From Fundicoccus ignavus (GTDB lineage Bacteria; Bacillota; Bacilli; Lactobacillales; Aerococcaceae), in NCBI RefSeq assembly GCF_009659375.1, contig NZ_WJQT01000014.1, forward strand, positions 1-64,000: 64,000 bases of DNA. The letters are read 5' to 3'. Of the stretch, positions 8,227 through 16,037 are shown piece by piece (positions within the stretch are counted from its first letter, which is position 1; every line of letters begins with the position of its first letter). Both the position numbers and the translations under genes were made by a program. The notes under the pieces were generated by a model. That model was not told the origin of the DNA and searched no databases. It saw only the letters and a list, made by a program, of their open reading frames with translations.

Positions 8227-9198
8227 CTATTTAATAGTTTCTGGGTCGATACCAATTGCTTCTGCAAATTCTTTGTTCACAATTATGTTGAACTCTTTTG
8301 CTAATTCAATTGGCATTTCACTTGCCGATAAGTCTTCATCCAGCATTCTGATAACCATCTCGGCTGTTTGAATCCCATATTCTTCATATGAGCTTGATAA
8401 TGTAGCTAGCCCATTGGTTAAAACAACTGAATCTGAAGAGCCAATCGTTGGAATACCAGCTGCTTTAGCGATATCACCGACTAAAGCAATTGAACTATCA
8501 ATTGTGTTATCCGTCACCATAAACATCGCATCCACTTTTTCTACTAAAGCAGTCATATTCTGTGCAATATCATTCGTGTTGGTAACAGTTGTTACCTCAA
8601 CCGTTAAGCCAGCTGCTTCCAATTCTTCTGTCGCAGTTTTAGCTTGAACCATTGAATTGACTTCACTTGAGTTATAGATGATCCCTACCGTTTTCACATC
8701 TGGGAAATTTCTAACTAGCAAGTCGACTTGATCGGCAATCGGTGCCATATCACTTGTTCCTGTCACATTACGACCAGGTTCTTCTAACGAATCAGCCAGA
8801 CCAGCTTCAACTGGATCTGTTACAGCTGCAATAAAAATTGGTTTCTCAGTTTCGGCAGTTGCTAACGCTTGAGCTGTTGGTGTCGCAATCGCAAATAGAA
8901 TATCATTATCACGTGCCACCTTCTCAGCCATCGATTGTAAGGCAGATTGATCGCCATTCGCGTTCTGAATATCCCATTCAATACGATCAGCATATTCAGA
9001 CGCATCAAGTGTTTCTGTAAATCCTTTTAAAACAGCATCTAAGGCTTCATGTTGAACTAATTGTAATACACCTATTTCAATTGTTTCATCTTCTTGTGCG
9101 GAAACAGCAGGGTTTACTACTAACGAAGGTAAAATTAAACTAATCGCTGCAGCAAATTTTACTGATTTTCTCAATGTACTTTTAAATTTTGATAACAT
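8227..9198 (-). CDS. ABC substrate-binding protein, TrpX family (third of four)
   Basis: This 323-aa exported binding protein has a signal peptide ending AVSA-Q (residue 34). It carries the family landmarks IGVLQLVQHEALDA, FAIATPTAQALA, FIAAVTDPVEAGLA, GRNVTGT and VTDNTIDSSIALVGDIA, with the closing NKEFAEAIGIDP. It is closest to copy four. It is Cys-free and ends shortly after GIDPETIK, lacking the acidic tail of copy two. SD AAAGGAG precedes the ATG. It lies 23 nt after copy two and so belongs to its transcript. Confidence 0.9.
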   Translation of the reverse strand: MLSKFKSTLRKSVKFAAAISLILPSLVVNPAVSAQEDETIEIGVLQLVQHEALDAVLKGFTETLDASEYADRIEWDIQNANGDQSALQSMAEKVARDNDILFAIATPTAQALATAETEKPIFIAAVTDPVEAGLADSLEEPGRNVTGTSDMAPIADQVDLLVRNFPDVKTVGIIYNSSEVNSMVQAKTATEELEAAGLTVEVTTVTNTNDIAQNMTALVEKVDAMFMVTDNTIDSSIALVGDIAKAAGIPTIGSSDSVVLTNGLATLSSSYEEYGIQTAEMVIRMLDEDLSASEMPIELAKEFNIIVNKEFAEAIGIDPETIK

Positions 9199-9221
9199 GT
9201 CTATTAGCTCCTTTAGGCTTG

Positions 9222-10271
9222 TTATTCTGCTGATTCGTCCTCCTCAGACGTTTGGTCAGCAGTTGACTCTTCATTATTGTTTTCTTCATTTGATGAAGCG
9301 GGTGCTTGAATTGATGCTGGATCAATACCAATTGCTTCAGCGTAATCTTCATTGACTACTAATTCTAAAACAGCAGCTGATTCAACTGGAATTGCAGCTG
9401 TGTCTAAACCTTCCTCAATTTGTTTAACTAACATTTGAGCAGTTTGTTTACCTAATTCATAATAATCTAAACCATATGTTGCTAAACCATTCTCAACAAT
9501 CATATCTTTAGAACCACCTACAATCGCTAATCCTGCTTCTTTAGCTAAGTCTCCTACTAAAGGCATTGCACTTGCAATTGTATTGTCCGTTACAGTAAAA
9601 ATAGCGTCTGCTTCTTTTACTAAAGTTCCCATCACTTGACTAATGTCATTTGTTGAAGTAACCGTTGCAAGCACTACTTCTTTACCTAACTCTTCCAAGT
9701 ATTCGATTGCTTTGTTTGCTTCACCTTGAGAGTTAGTTTCTCCCGAATTGTAAATAATTCCAATTTTTTCAGCTTCTGGTTCGATACTCAATAACAGATC
9801 AACTTGTTCTTTAATCGGACCTGCATCGATTGTTCCGGTAATGTTTTTTCCAGGTGCTTCTAAACTTTCGACTAAACCAGCGTCTACTGGATCTGTTACA
9901 GCTGAGAAGTACACTGGTATATCGGTCACTGCATTGGCTACAGATTGGGCAGCAGGTGTCGCAATCGCAAATACATAATCATTTCCATTACCTAACGTTT
10001 CAGCCATTGATTGTAAGTTTGCATTGTCAGCACCTGCATTTAAGTAATTTAATGTTAGGTTGTCGCCTTCAACATAGCCTGCTTCTGCTAAACCATCAAT
10101 AAAGCCGTTTCGTGCTGCGTCTAAAGAATCATGCTCCACATATTGTAAAATTCCTACTTTAATTGCTTCTTTAGCTTCAACTTGTGTCGTGTGCGCTAAA
10201 GGTAAGACCAAACTTGCTGCAGCCATCGAAGCCGCTAAAACTGTTTTCAAATAACGATATGGGTTTTTCAT
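9222..10271 (-). CDS. ABC substrate-binding protein, TrpX family (second of four, own attenuator)
   Basis: This 349-aa exported protein has a signal peptide ending VEA-K (about residue 34), then IKVGILQYVEHDSLDA, FAIATPAAQSVA, YFSAVTDPVDAGLV, GKNITGT and VTDNTIASAMPLVGDLA. It shares YVEGDNL and the LQSMAE block with copy one. After NEDYAEAIGIDP it carries an extra acidic, low-complexity tail of about 25 residues, perhaps a wall or surface spacer. It contains no Cys. It is preceded by its own promoter, leader peptide, hairpins and terminator (10321-10659), so the downstream genes through the ATPase are controlled here. Confidence 0.9.
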   Translation of the reverse strand: MKNPYRYLKTVLAASMAAASLVLPLAHTTQVEAKEAIKVGILQYVEHDSLDAARNGFIDGLAEAGYVEGDNLTLNYLNAGADNANLQSMAETLGNGNDYVFAIATPAAQSVANAVTDIPVYFSAVTDPVDAGLVESLEAPGKNITGTIDAGPIKEQVDLLLSIEPEAEKIGIIYNSGETNSQGEANKAIEYLEELGKEVVLATVTSTNDISQVMGTLVKEADAIFTVTDNTIASAMPLVGDLAKEAGLAIVGGSKDMIVENGLATYGLDYYELGKQTAQMLVKQIEEGLDTAAIPVESAAVLELVVNEDYAEAIGIDPASIQAPASSNEENNNEESTADQTSEEDESAE

Positions 10272-10320
10272 AATAATTTCCTCCTAATTTTTAACTACTT
10301 ATACATTTACCAATAATAAC

Positions 10321-10624
10321 AACAAAAAAACCTTAGCTAGATATAATTAAAATCTAACTAAGGTTTTTTATAACTGATTAATTAACCTTCGGCTAATTAA
10401 GCTAGTTTCATATTACACCCGCTTAGATTTTAATCTGGATAGATTATCTATGCGGGGCATTCAAAATCACAGCTCCTCATAGATACAAACTTTCGTTTAA
10501 TGTTTGTATCTAAAAGTTATAGATACAAACCTATCTAAAGTAGCCGTAGTAATATGTTGAATGCTGTAATATTTCTTGCTTAATCATTTTTTATCCTCGC
10601 TTTTAGGTCAATATTTTTGTCGTT
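10321..10624 (-). promoter_or_regulatory. leader-peptide attenuator RNA, copy 1
   Basis: On the minus strand the order is: leader ORF (10587-10531); segment A GTTTGTATCT (10530-10521); B AGATACAAAC (10511-10502), complementary to A; C GTTTGTATCT (10490-10481), also complementary to B; GAGGAG (10478-10473); hairpin P3 (arms 10456-10446 and 10428-10418); then a terminator (arms 10369-10353 and 10341-10325, T-run). The 3' arm side of P3 (10434-10423) can pair over 12 bp with 10357-10346 in the terminator, a candidate antiterminator. C also contains ATCTATG, complementary to CATAGAT of P3, so C can open P3. A very similar array precedes the first binding gene. Confidence 0.8.
10531..10587 (-). 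CDS. 18-aa aromatic leader peptide, copy 1
   Basis: ATG at 10587 follows GAGG (10598-10595) by 7 nt and encodes MIKQEILQHSTYYYGYFR, then TAG. Four Tyr and one Phe lie in the last seven residues and there is no Trp. The stop abuts hairpin segment A. The last four codons (TAC TTT AGA TAG) are identical in copy 2 and the length is the same. It is expected to act as a ribosome-position sensor, not as a protein. Confidence 0.75.
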   Translation of the reverse strand: MIKQEILQHSTYYYGYFR

Positions 10625-10630
10625 AGATTT

Positions 10631-10659
10631 ATATTAAATAATGTTTCACTGAATGTCAA
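10631..10659 (-). promoter_or_regulatory. sigma-A promoter of attenuator copy 1
   Basis: TTGACA (10659-10654), 17-nt spacer, TAATAT (10636-10631). It starts a second transcript between the first and second binding-protein genes. Confidence 0.85.
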
Positions 10660-10703
10660 CTTGTTTTTTAATCAACTTAAAATTTCTCTCATTATAAATT
10701 AAT

Positions 10704-11711
10704 TTATTCTGCTGATTCGGCAGGTGCTTTGATGGTTGTTGGATCAATTCCAATTACTTCTGCATAGTCTTCATTTACAATTAATTCAAGGACTTTAGCT
10801 TTCTCAACCGGCACTGTTGCTGGATCTAAATCTTCTTCGATAATTCTAACTAACATCTCAGCTGATTGAACGCCTAATTCATAATAATCTAAACCAAAAG
10901 TTGCTAAGCCATTTTCAATAATCATATCATTGGAGCCACCAATAATTGGCAGACCCGCTTCTTTCGCAATATCACCCACTAAAGGCATCGATGCGGCAAT
11001 ATAGTTATCGGTTACTAGGTAGACACTATCCACTTCTTTTACAAGATTGCTCATGACTTGGCTGATATCATTTGTTGAAGTGATGGTACCTAAAACAGCT
11101 TCAGCGCCATGTGCTTCAATTTCAGGAATTGCTATATCCACTTGATACTGTGCATTTACTTCACTTGAGTTATAAATAATGCCTACTTTCTTAGCATCTG
11201 GTGTAATATCAAACAACATATCGATTTGCTCAGGGATTGGTCCAATATTTGTCGTCCCTGTTAAGTTACGTCCAGGTTCTTCAAAGGAATCAACAACACC
11301 AGCTCCTAGTGGATCTGCCACCGAAGAGAAAATGATGGGCTTATCCGTTGTTGCTCCTGCTAAAGCTTGAGCAGTTGGTGTCGCAATTGCGAATAAATAA
11401 TCATTGTTGTTTACAAGTGACTCACTCATCGATTGTAAATTTGCAATATCAGCATTCGCATTCATATAATCGATCGTTAAATTTTCACCTTCTACATAAC
11501 CTAATTCAGCTAAACCATCGATAAATCCTTCGCGGTTAGCGTTAAGTGAACCATGATCATTAAATTGGAAAATACCTACACTAATTGGACCTTTTGTTGC
11601 TTCTTCTTGAGCACTAATTAATTGAGTGCCAGATGTCCATAAACTTGTCACAGCTGCCATTGTTGTTAAACCTGCTATCATTTTTTTAGTATACTTTTGT
11701 AAATTTTTCAT
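10704..11711 (-). CDS. ABC substrate-binding protein, TrpX family (first of four, own attenuator)
   Basis: This 335-aa exported protein has a signal peptide ending LISA-Q (about residue 35), then ISVGIFQFNDHGSLNA, FAIATPTAQALA, IFSSVADPLGAGVV, GRNLTGT and VTDNYIAASMPLVGDIA, closing NEDYAEVIGIDP. It is most like copy two (shared YVEGENL, GGSNDM/GGSKDM and GLDYYELG). It contains no Cys. It begins the cluster behind its own promoter and attenuator (11764-12108) and is separated from copy two by a full second promoter-leader unit, suggesting duplication of promoter, leader and gene together. Confidence 0.9.
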   Translation of the reverse strand: MKNLQKYTKKMIAGLTTMAAVTSLWTSGTQLISAQEEATKGPISVGIFQFNDHGSLNANREGFIDGLAELGYVEGENLTIDYMNANADIANLQSMSESLVNNNDYLFAIATPTAQALAGATTDKPIIFSSVADPLGAGVVDSFEEPGRNLTGTTNIGPIPEQIDMLFDITPDAKKVGIIYNSSEVNAQYQVDIAIPEIEAHGAEAVLGTITSTNDISQVMSNLVKEVDSVYLVTDNYIAASMPLVGDIAKEAGLPIIGGSNDMIIENGLATFGLDYYELGVQSAEMLVRIIEEDLDPATVPVEKAKVLELIVNEDYAEVIGIDPTTIKAPAESAE

Positions 11712-11763
11712 TATATTTCCTCCTTATATTCTGCCTGAACGGTGTCTCACTTGACTGTTTTTA

Positions 11764-12073
11764 CGATAAAAAAGACCTACTTGAATTAATTAAAATCCAA
11801 GTAGGTCTTTATAACTGTTGTCTCAACCTTAGAATATGGCTAAACAAACGGTTATTTATTACAAGTCCGCATTAGATTTTAATCTACTCGATTCATCTAT
11901 GCGGGCATGTTCATTAACAACTCCTCATAGATACAAACTGTCGTTCTGTGTTTGTACCCATGGTTCAGATACAAACACTATCTAAAGTAGTTGTTAAAAA
12001 ATCGTGCTGATTGTAATAAATAAGTTGTTTGCATGATAATTGCCTCTTTTCATCATTTATAGGTTTAGTTGAT
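11764..12073 (-). promoter_or_regulatory. leader-peptide attenuator RNA, copy 2
   Basis: The minus-strand order matches copy 1: leader ORF (12034-11978); A GTGTTTGTATCT (11978-11967); B GGGTACAAACAC (11959-11948), pairing with A with G-U changes; C GTTTGTATCT (11938-11929); GAGGAG (11926-11921); P3 (arms 11904-11895 and 11877-11867); terminator with a perfect 13-bp stem (11810-11798 / 11783-11771) and T-run. The antiterminator segment 11883-11872 pairs with 11800-11789 over 12 bp, one being U-G where copy 1 has a Watson-Crick pair. The leader end TTAACAACT is also complementary to AGTTGTTAA just after C. Confidence 0.8.
11978..12034 (-). CDS. 18-aa aromatic leader peptide, copy 2
   Basis: ATG at 12034 follows GAGG (12046-12043) by 8 nt and encodes MQTTYLLQSARFFNNYFR, then TAG. 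It has three Phe and two Tyr, no Trp. Length (18 aa), the YFR-stop ending and the position against segment A match copy 1, although the rest of the peptide differs. That pattern argues that the ending and aromatic content are what selection keeps. Confidence 0.75.
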   Translation of the reverse strand: MQTTYLLQSARFFNNYFR

Positions 12074-12079
12074 AATTAC

Positions 12080-12108
12080 ACATTAAAGTGTTTCCGATTA
12101 AAAGTCAA
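12080..12108 (-). promoter_or_regulatory. sigma-A promoter of attenuator copy 2
   Basis: TTGACT (12108-12103), 17-nt spacer, TAATGT (12085-12080), upstream of the first leader. Confidence 0.75.
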
Positions 12109-12155
12109 TCTTTAATTTTAATCTGATTTTCATCTAGCGGAACAAACGTTGCAAT

Positions 12156-12881
12156 TTAATTGCCCAAACCCTCTTTATCATTGGTTTGGTCACCATCCAT
12201 CAGTAAATCAAATTTTTCTCCAAGAATCGGGCTTTCCTCTTCTTCATAGCCTAAATATGTAATCGCAAAATCTTTGACCCGTGCAAATATCTCGCGCATT
12301 TCACGATAACCTCTTGAAGATTTTGAATCAGGTGCAGGAACACCCACAGCGTCAAGTCCTAAGCCCCGTGCTAACATCAGCGCTCTTGATAAATGATAGC
12401 CCTGCGTCACAATGATGACACGTTCTTCACCAATCACTTCTTTCAAGCGATATAAACTCGCATAAGTCGAGTAACCTGCATGATCTAAATAAATTTGCGA
12501 ACTCGGCACCCCTTTATTAACGAGGTAATCTTTCATAACTGCCACTTCATTGTAGTAAATATCACGATGGTCACCGCTCATAATTAACCGCTTTTCAGGT
12601 GCTAATTCGTAAACCTCAAACGCTTGATCCAAACGTTGTTTTAAAATCAAACTAGGCTCTTCATTATTAACCACACCGGCACCTAACACTAGAATGGGAA
12701 CATCAGCCGCCATAAAGTCAGTGCTTGCTAATTCTTCCGGTGTCAGCATTTGTGAATAAGTACTGCCGATTGTATATAGATTAATCAGTCCAATAACACT
12801 GATAAATAAGATGAAAGTAAGAAAGGCTAATTGAACTAACTTAACAAACCCCTTCCAAATCATACGCAATACTCTCAACAT
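12156..12881 (-). CDS. DUF218 (SanA/YdcF-like) membrane protein
   Basis: This ~241-aa protein has one N-terminal transmembrane helix (about residues 13-35) and an extracytoplasmic DUF218 domain. Visible motifs are ILVLGAGV near the domain start, the conserved LIMSGDHRDIYYNEVAVM, and VIIVTQGYHLSRALMLARGLG with the invariant T-Q/S-x-x-H-x-x-R pattern. Family members (SanA, ElyC, YdcF) are tied to envelope permeability or bind nucleotides, but their chemistry is unresolved. ATG 12881 is chosen since AAGGAG precedes it by 10 nt. It lies 111 nt after ilvE on the same strand. Confidence 0.85.
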   Translation of the reverse strand: MLRVLRMIWKGFVKLVQLAFLTFILFISVIGLINLYTIGSTYSQMLTPEELASTDFMAADVPILVLGAGVVNNEEPSLILKQRLDQAFEVYELAPEKRLIMSGDHRDIYYNEVAVMKDYLVNKGVPSSQIYLDHAGYSTYASLYRLKEVIGEERVIIVTQGYHLSRALMLARGLGLDAVGVPAPDSKSSRGYREMREIFARVKDFAITYLGYEEEESPILGEKFDLLMDGDQTNDKEGLGN

Positions 12882-12992
12882 ATGCTCTCGGCTCCTTAAA
12901 TAAACGAATAGTATACATCCAATATGATTAATACTAACAAGCATCTTCATAATCCGCAAATCAAAATAAAGACCTTTGAAAAAACTTAAAAT

Positions 12993-14030
12993 TTAACCTA
13001 ATTTAACTTTTTGAATCCAACCCTCTGGTGCTACTATATCGCCAAATTGAATTCCCACTAGTTCATTATATAAACGTTGCGTTACTGATCCCACTTCTTG
13101 TCCATTTCCAAAAACATAACGATGCTCTCCATGAACAATTGAGCCAATTGGTGTAATAACCGCTGCTGTTCCCATTGCTCCAGCTTCTGAAAAACCAGAT
13201 AACTCTTCCAAATAGACATCTGTTTCAACCGCTTCCATGCCTAGGCGTTCACGCGCAATGTCAATTAGAGAATATTTGGTAATGCTTGGTAATATTGAAG
13301 GCGACTTCGGTGTGATAAAACGATTATCCGCTGTAATCGCAAAAAAGTTAGCAGAACCAACCTCTTCAATTTTTGTTTTAGTAGCAGGATCTAAAAAGAT
13401 GGCATCCGCGTAGCCTTGATCTTTAGCGAGTTTACCTGCTAAATTTCCTGCCGCATAATTTCCGCCAACTTTAGCCGCTCCAGTACCATTTGGTGCAGCA
13501 CGATCATAATCACTAATTAAGAAATTAGCTGGCTTTAATCCCCCTTTAAAATAAGGACCTACTGGCGTAACAAAGATACTAAAGATATATTCATCTGCTG
13601 GCTTAACGCCTACGATATCACCCACACCCATTAGAAAAGGACGAATATACAATGTTGCACCACTCTCATAGGGAGGGACCCATTCTGCATTTTCTTTGAC
13701 AATTTTATGAACAGCTTCTATAAAAGCTTCCTTAGGGTAAGGCTCCATTAATAAGCGTTCCGCTGAATCAATCATTCTATCAGCATTTTTATCCGGTCTA
13801 AATAACTGGATGTCTCCATTTTGAGTACGATAGGCTTTTAAGCCTTCAAAGCATGACTGCCCATAATGAAAAACAGGCGAAGCTTCACTAATCGAAATAT
13901 TTTTACTTGACTCAATCTGCCCTTCACTCCAATGTCCATCTTTAAAATATGCACGAAAGCTTTTCCCAGTATCGATATAGCTAAAACCTAATTCATTCCA
14001 TTGAATTGTGTCTGGTGTAATTGCCGTCAT
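12993..14030 (-). CDS. ilvE: branched-chain amino-acid aminotransferase
   Basis: This 345-aa fold-IV PLP enzyme interconverts Leu/Ile/Val with their 2-oxo acids using 2-oxoglutarate. Family landmarks are FHYGQSCFEGLKAYR (about 54-68), LYIRPFLMG, the PLP-lysine region GAAKVGGNYAAGN (about residues 185-197) and FSEAGAMGTAAVITPIG. Length matches the large BCAT class. It sits directly downstream of a terminator-like hairpin (14063-14101) placed after a promoter, suggesting its expression is attenuated. The neighbouring aromatic importer may be functionally related, since BCATs can accept aromatic side chains. Confidence 0.95.
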   Translation of the reverse strand: MTAITPDTIQWNELGFSYIDTGKSFRAYFKDGHWSEGQIESSKNISISEASPVFHYGQSCFEGLKAYRTQNGDIQLFRPDKNADRMIDSAERLLMEPYPKEAFIEAVHKIVKENAEWVPPYESGATLYIRPFLMGVGDIVGVKPADEYIFSIFVTPVGPYFKGGLKPANFLISDYDRAAPNGTGAAKVGGNYAAGNLAGKLAKDQGYADAIFLDPATKTKIEEVGSANFFAITADNRFITPKSPSILPSITKYSLIDIARERLGMEAVETDVYLEELSGFSEAGAMGTAAVITPIGSIVHGEHRYVFGNGQEVGSVTQRLYNELVGIQFGDIVAPEGWIQKVKLG

Positions 14031-14057
14031 CTCTTGTCCTTCTTTCTAAACTAATAC

Positions 14058-14101
14058 AAAAAATGACCGCATTCGTTTCTTAACGTATCTAATGCGGTCA
14101 T
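14058..14101 (-). terminator. terminator or attenuator in front of ilvE
   Basis: A perfect 11-bp stem (14101-14091 / 14073-14063) with a T6 run lies 30-70 nt before the ilvE start. Because a promoter is predicted upstream (14181-14153), it either ends the ABC exporter transcript, attenuates ilvE, or both. Confidence 0.75.
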
Positions 14102-14152
14102 ATCTATATTTAGTATTAAGTGTTAAATTGCTTGATATGCTCACTTAATGTC

Positions 14153-14181
14153 ATTTTATTATTTTGTCAGCACTCTGTCAA
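14153..14181 (-). promoter_or_regulatory. predicted sigma-A promoter of ilvE
   Basis: TTGACA (14181-14176), 17-nt spacer, TAAAAT (14158-14153). The short leader that follows contains an 8-bp hairpin ATTAAGTG/CACTTAAT before the terminator-like stem. Confidence 0.65.
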
Positions 14182-14199
14182 TCTAATCGAATTCTCATT

Positions 14200-16035
14200 T
14201 TAAGCCGTAGCAAACTGACTATTATACAAGTTGGCATAACGGCCATTTTTAGCGATTAATGTCTCGTGATTACCTTGTTCAACAATATCACCTTGCTCCA
14301 TATACAGGATTAAGTCTGCACCTTTAATGGTTGATAGACGGTGAGCAATTACGAAACTCGTACGTCCTTTCATCAATTCATCCATTGCTTCTTGAATTAA
14401 AATTTCAGTACGTGTATCCACTGAACTAGTCGCTTCATCCAAGATTAAAATCGGACGGTCAGCTAAGATAGCACGCGCAATTGTTAATAATTGCTTTTGT
14501 CCTTGAGAAACGTTTGAAGCTTCTTCATTAATTTCAAATTTATAAGCCCCTGGCAATTGTTTAATAAAGTGATGTACGCGTGCTGCTTTAGCCGCTTCAA
14601 TTACTTCTTCATCCGTCGCATCTAAACGGCCGTAACGAATGTTCTCCATAATTGAACCTTTGAATAGCCAAGTATCTTGCAATACCATTGCCATTGCTTG
14701 TTGATAACTCTGACGGCTAAACTTAGTTGTTGGCTGCTGATCAATACGAATCGATCCATAATTAACATCATAGAAACGCATTAACAGTTTAACAACCGTC
14801 GTTTTACCTGCACCTGTTGGTCCAACTAACGCAACTTTCTGACCCGGTTGTACTTTCGCACTGAAGTCGTTAATGATTCGTTGATCTGGATTATAGCCAA
14901 ATGCTACATTTTCAAATTCAATCGCACCTTCAATATCTGAGATATTTAAAATCTCGCCATCCGTTTGACTTTCTTCTGTTTCATCTAAGAATTCAAAAAT
15001 ACGTTCTCCAGCTGCTGCCATTGTTTGCATCATTGAGACAATTTGTGCCAATTGTGAAATTGGTTGAGTGAAGCGGTTGACGTATTGTGTAAAGGCTTGG
15101 ATATCCCCTACGTTCATCGCGCCAATCATTACCATATAGGCACCAACTAAAACAACTGCTACATAGCCTAAACTACCTAAGAAACGCATGAATGGGAATA
15201 AAATCCCTGAGAAGAATTGAGATTTCCAAGCAGATTCTCTTAATTTTTCATTTTCAACCATGAATTTCTTAGCCGTTTGTGCTTCTTGGTTGTAGGCTTT
15301 AACAATTTGATGACCTGAATAAACTTCTTCAACCTGTCCATTAATAATTCCGACTGATTTTTGTTGTGAGCGGAAATACTTTTGCGAACGATTCATAATA
15401 AAACGAATCACCGCAATACTAATGGGAACAGTTAACATAACGACAATCGCTAATACCCAGTTCATAGTTAACATAATCCCTGCTATACCAACCATTGTTA
15501 ATACTGATGTTAATAACTGTGTCACACCTTGGCTAAGAGTTTGTCCTAGAGTATCTACATCATTATTAATCCGTGATAATATTTCCCCATAAGGACGAGA
15601 TTCAAAATAACTCATTGGCATACGGTTGATTTTAGCAATCATATTCTTTCTTAAATCATACGTAACCGTTTCAGAAACAGTTGCCATTATATACCCTTGA
15701 ACCGCTCCGAAAACTGTACTCACTACATATAATAAGATGACATACATCAGTATTCTGCCGATCGCTGTAAAGTCGATTGAACCCGTACCTTGTGTTTGAC
15801 GAACAATCCCATTAAATAGTTCCGTAGTGGCACTACCTAATGCCTTAGGTCCAAGGATACTAAAGACAACTGACAGTATCGTTGTCAGAATAACAATCAG
15901 CATCTTCCATTTGTGCGAGAAGATTTCTTTCGCAATACGCGAAATACTTCCCATAAAGTCTTTGGGTTTCCCAACGACACCTGGCTGACGAGAACCAGGT
16001 CCTGAACTTGTTTTTCCTTTATTTTCTTGAGACAT
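14200..16035 (-). CDS. heterodimeric ABC exporter half-transporter, catalytically complete subunit (LmrD/TM288-like)
   Basis: This 611-aa half transporter fuses a six-helix export domain (about residues 40-340) with an ABC ATPase. Walker A is VGPTGAGKTT, Walker B is ILILDEATSSVD with the catalytic Glu, and the H-loop is IAHR. Its signature is degenerate (VSQGQKQ instead of LSGGQ). In the TM287/288 and LmrCD type the degenerate signature of one subunit faces the Asp-substituted Walker B of the other, exactly as seen with the neighbour. The Arg/Pro/Gly-rich N-terminus (about 30 residues) is cytoplasmic. The upstream partner gene is 2 nt away. Confidence 0.9.
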   Translation of the reverse strand: MSQENKGKTSSGPGSRQPGVVGKPKDFMGSISRIAKEIFSHKWKMLIVILTTILSVVFSILGPKALGSATTELFNGIVRQTQGTGSIDFTAIGRILMYVILLYVVSTVFGAVQGYIMATVSETVTYDLRKNMIAKINRMPMSYFESRPYGEILSRINNDVDTLGQTLSQGVTQLLTSVLTMVGIAGIMLTMNWVLAIVVMLTVPISIAVIRFIMNRSQKYFRSQQKSVGIINGQVEEVYSGHQIVKAYNQEAQTAKKFMVENEKLRESAWKSQFFSGILFPFMRFLGSLGYVAVVLVGAYMVMIGAMNVGDIQAFTQYVNRFTQPISQLAQIVSMMQTMAAAGERIFEFLDETEESQTDGEILNISDIEGAIEFENVAFGYNPDQRIINDFSAKVQPGQKVALVGPTGAGKTTVVKLLMRFYDVNYGSIRIDQQPTTKFSRQSYQQAMAMVLQDTWLFKGSIMENIRYGRLDATDEEVIEAAKAARVHHFIKQLPGAYKFEINEEASNVSQGQKQLLTIARAILADRPILILDEATSSVDTRTEILIQEAMDELMKGRTSFVIAHRLSTIKGADLILYMEQGDIVEQGNHETLIAKNGRYANLYNSQFATA

Positions 16036-16037
16036 GC

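Noticed and set aside
10445-10460. Second leader ORF after GAGGAG (MPRIDNL... in copy 1)
   Set aside because: The spacing from GAGGAG is long, and in copy 2 the same region reads only five codons; coding is not conserved, so GAGGAG is more likely structural.
10321-12073. T-box riboswitch upstream of the binding-protein genes
   Set aside because: No T-box core (TGGNACCGCG) and no specifier/AG-bulge layout; instead each leader has a translated ORF abutting the alternative hairpins.
14125-14157. Leader peptide before ilvE
   Set aside because: The ATG overlaps the predicted -10 and has no SD, so it would not be in the transcript.
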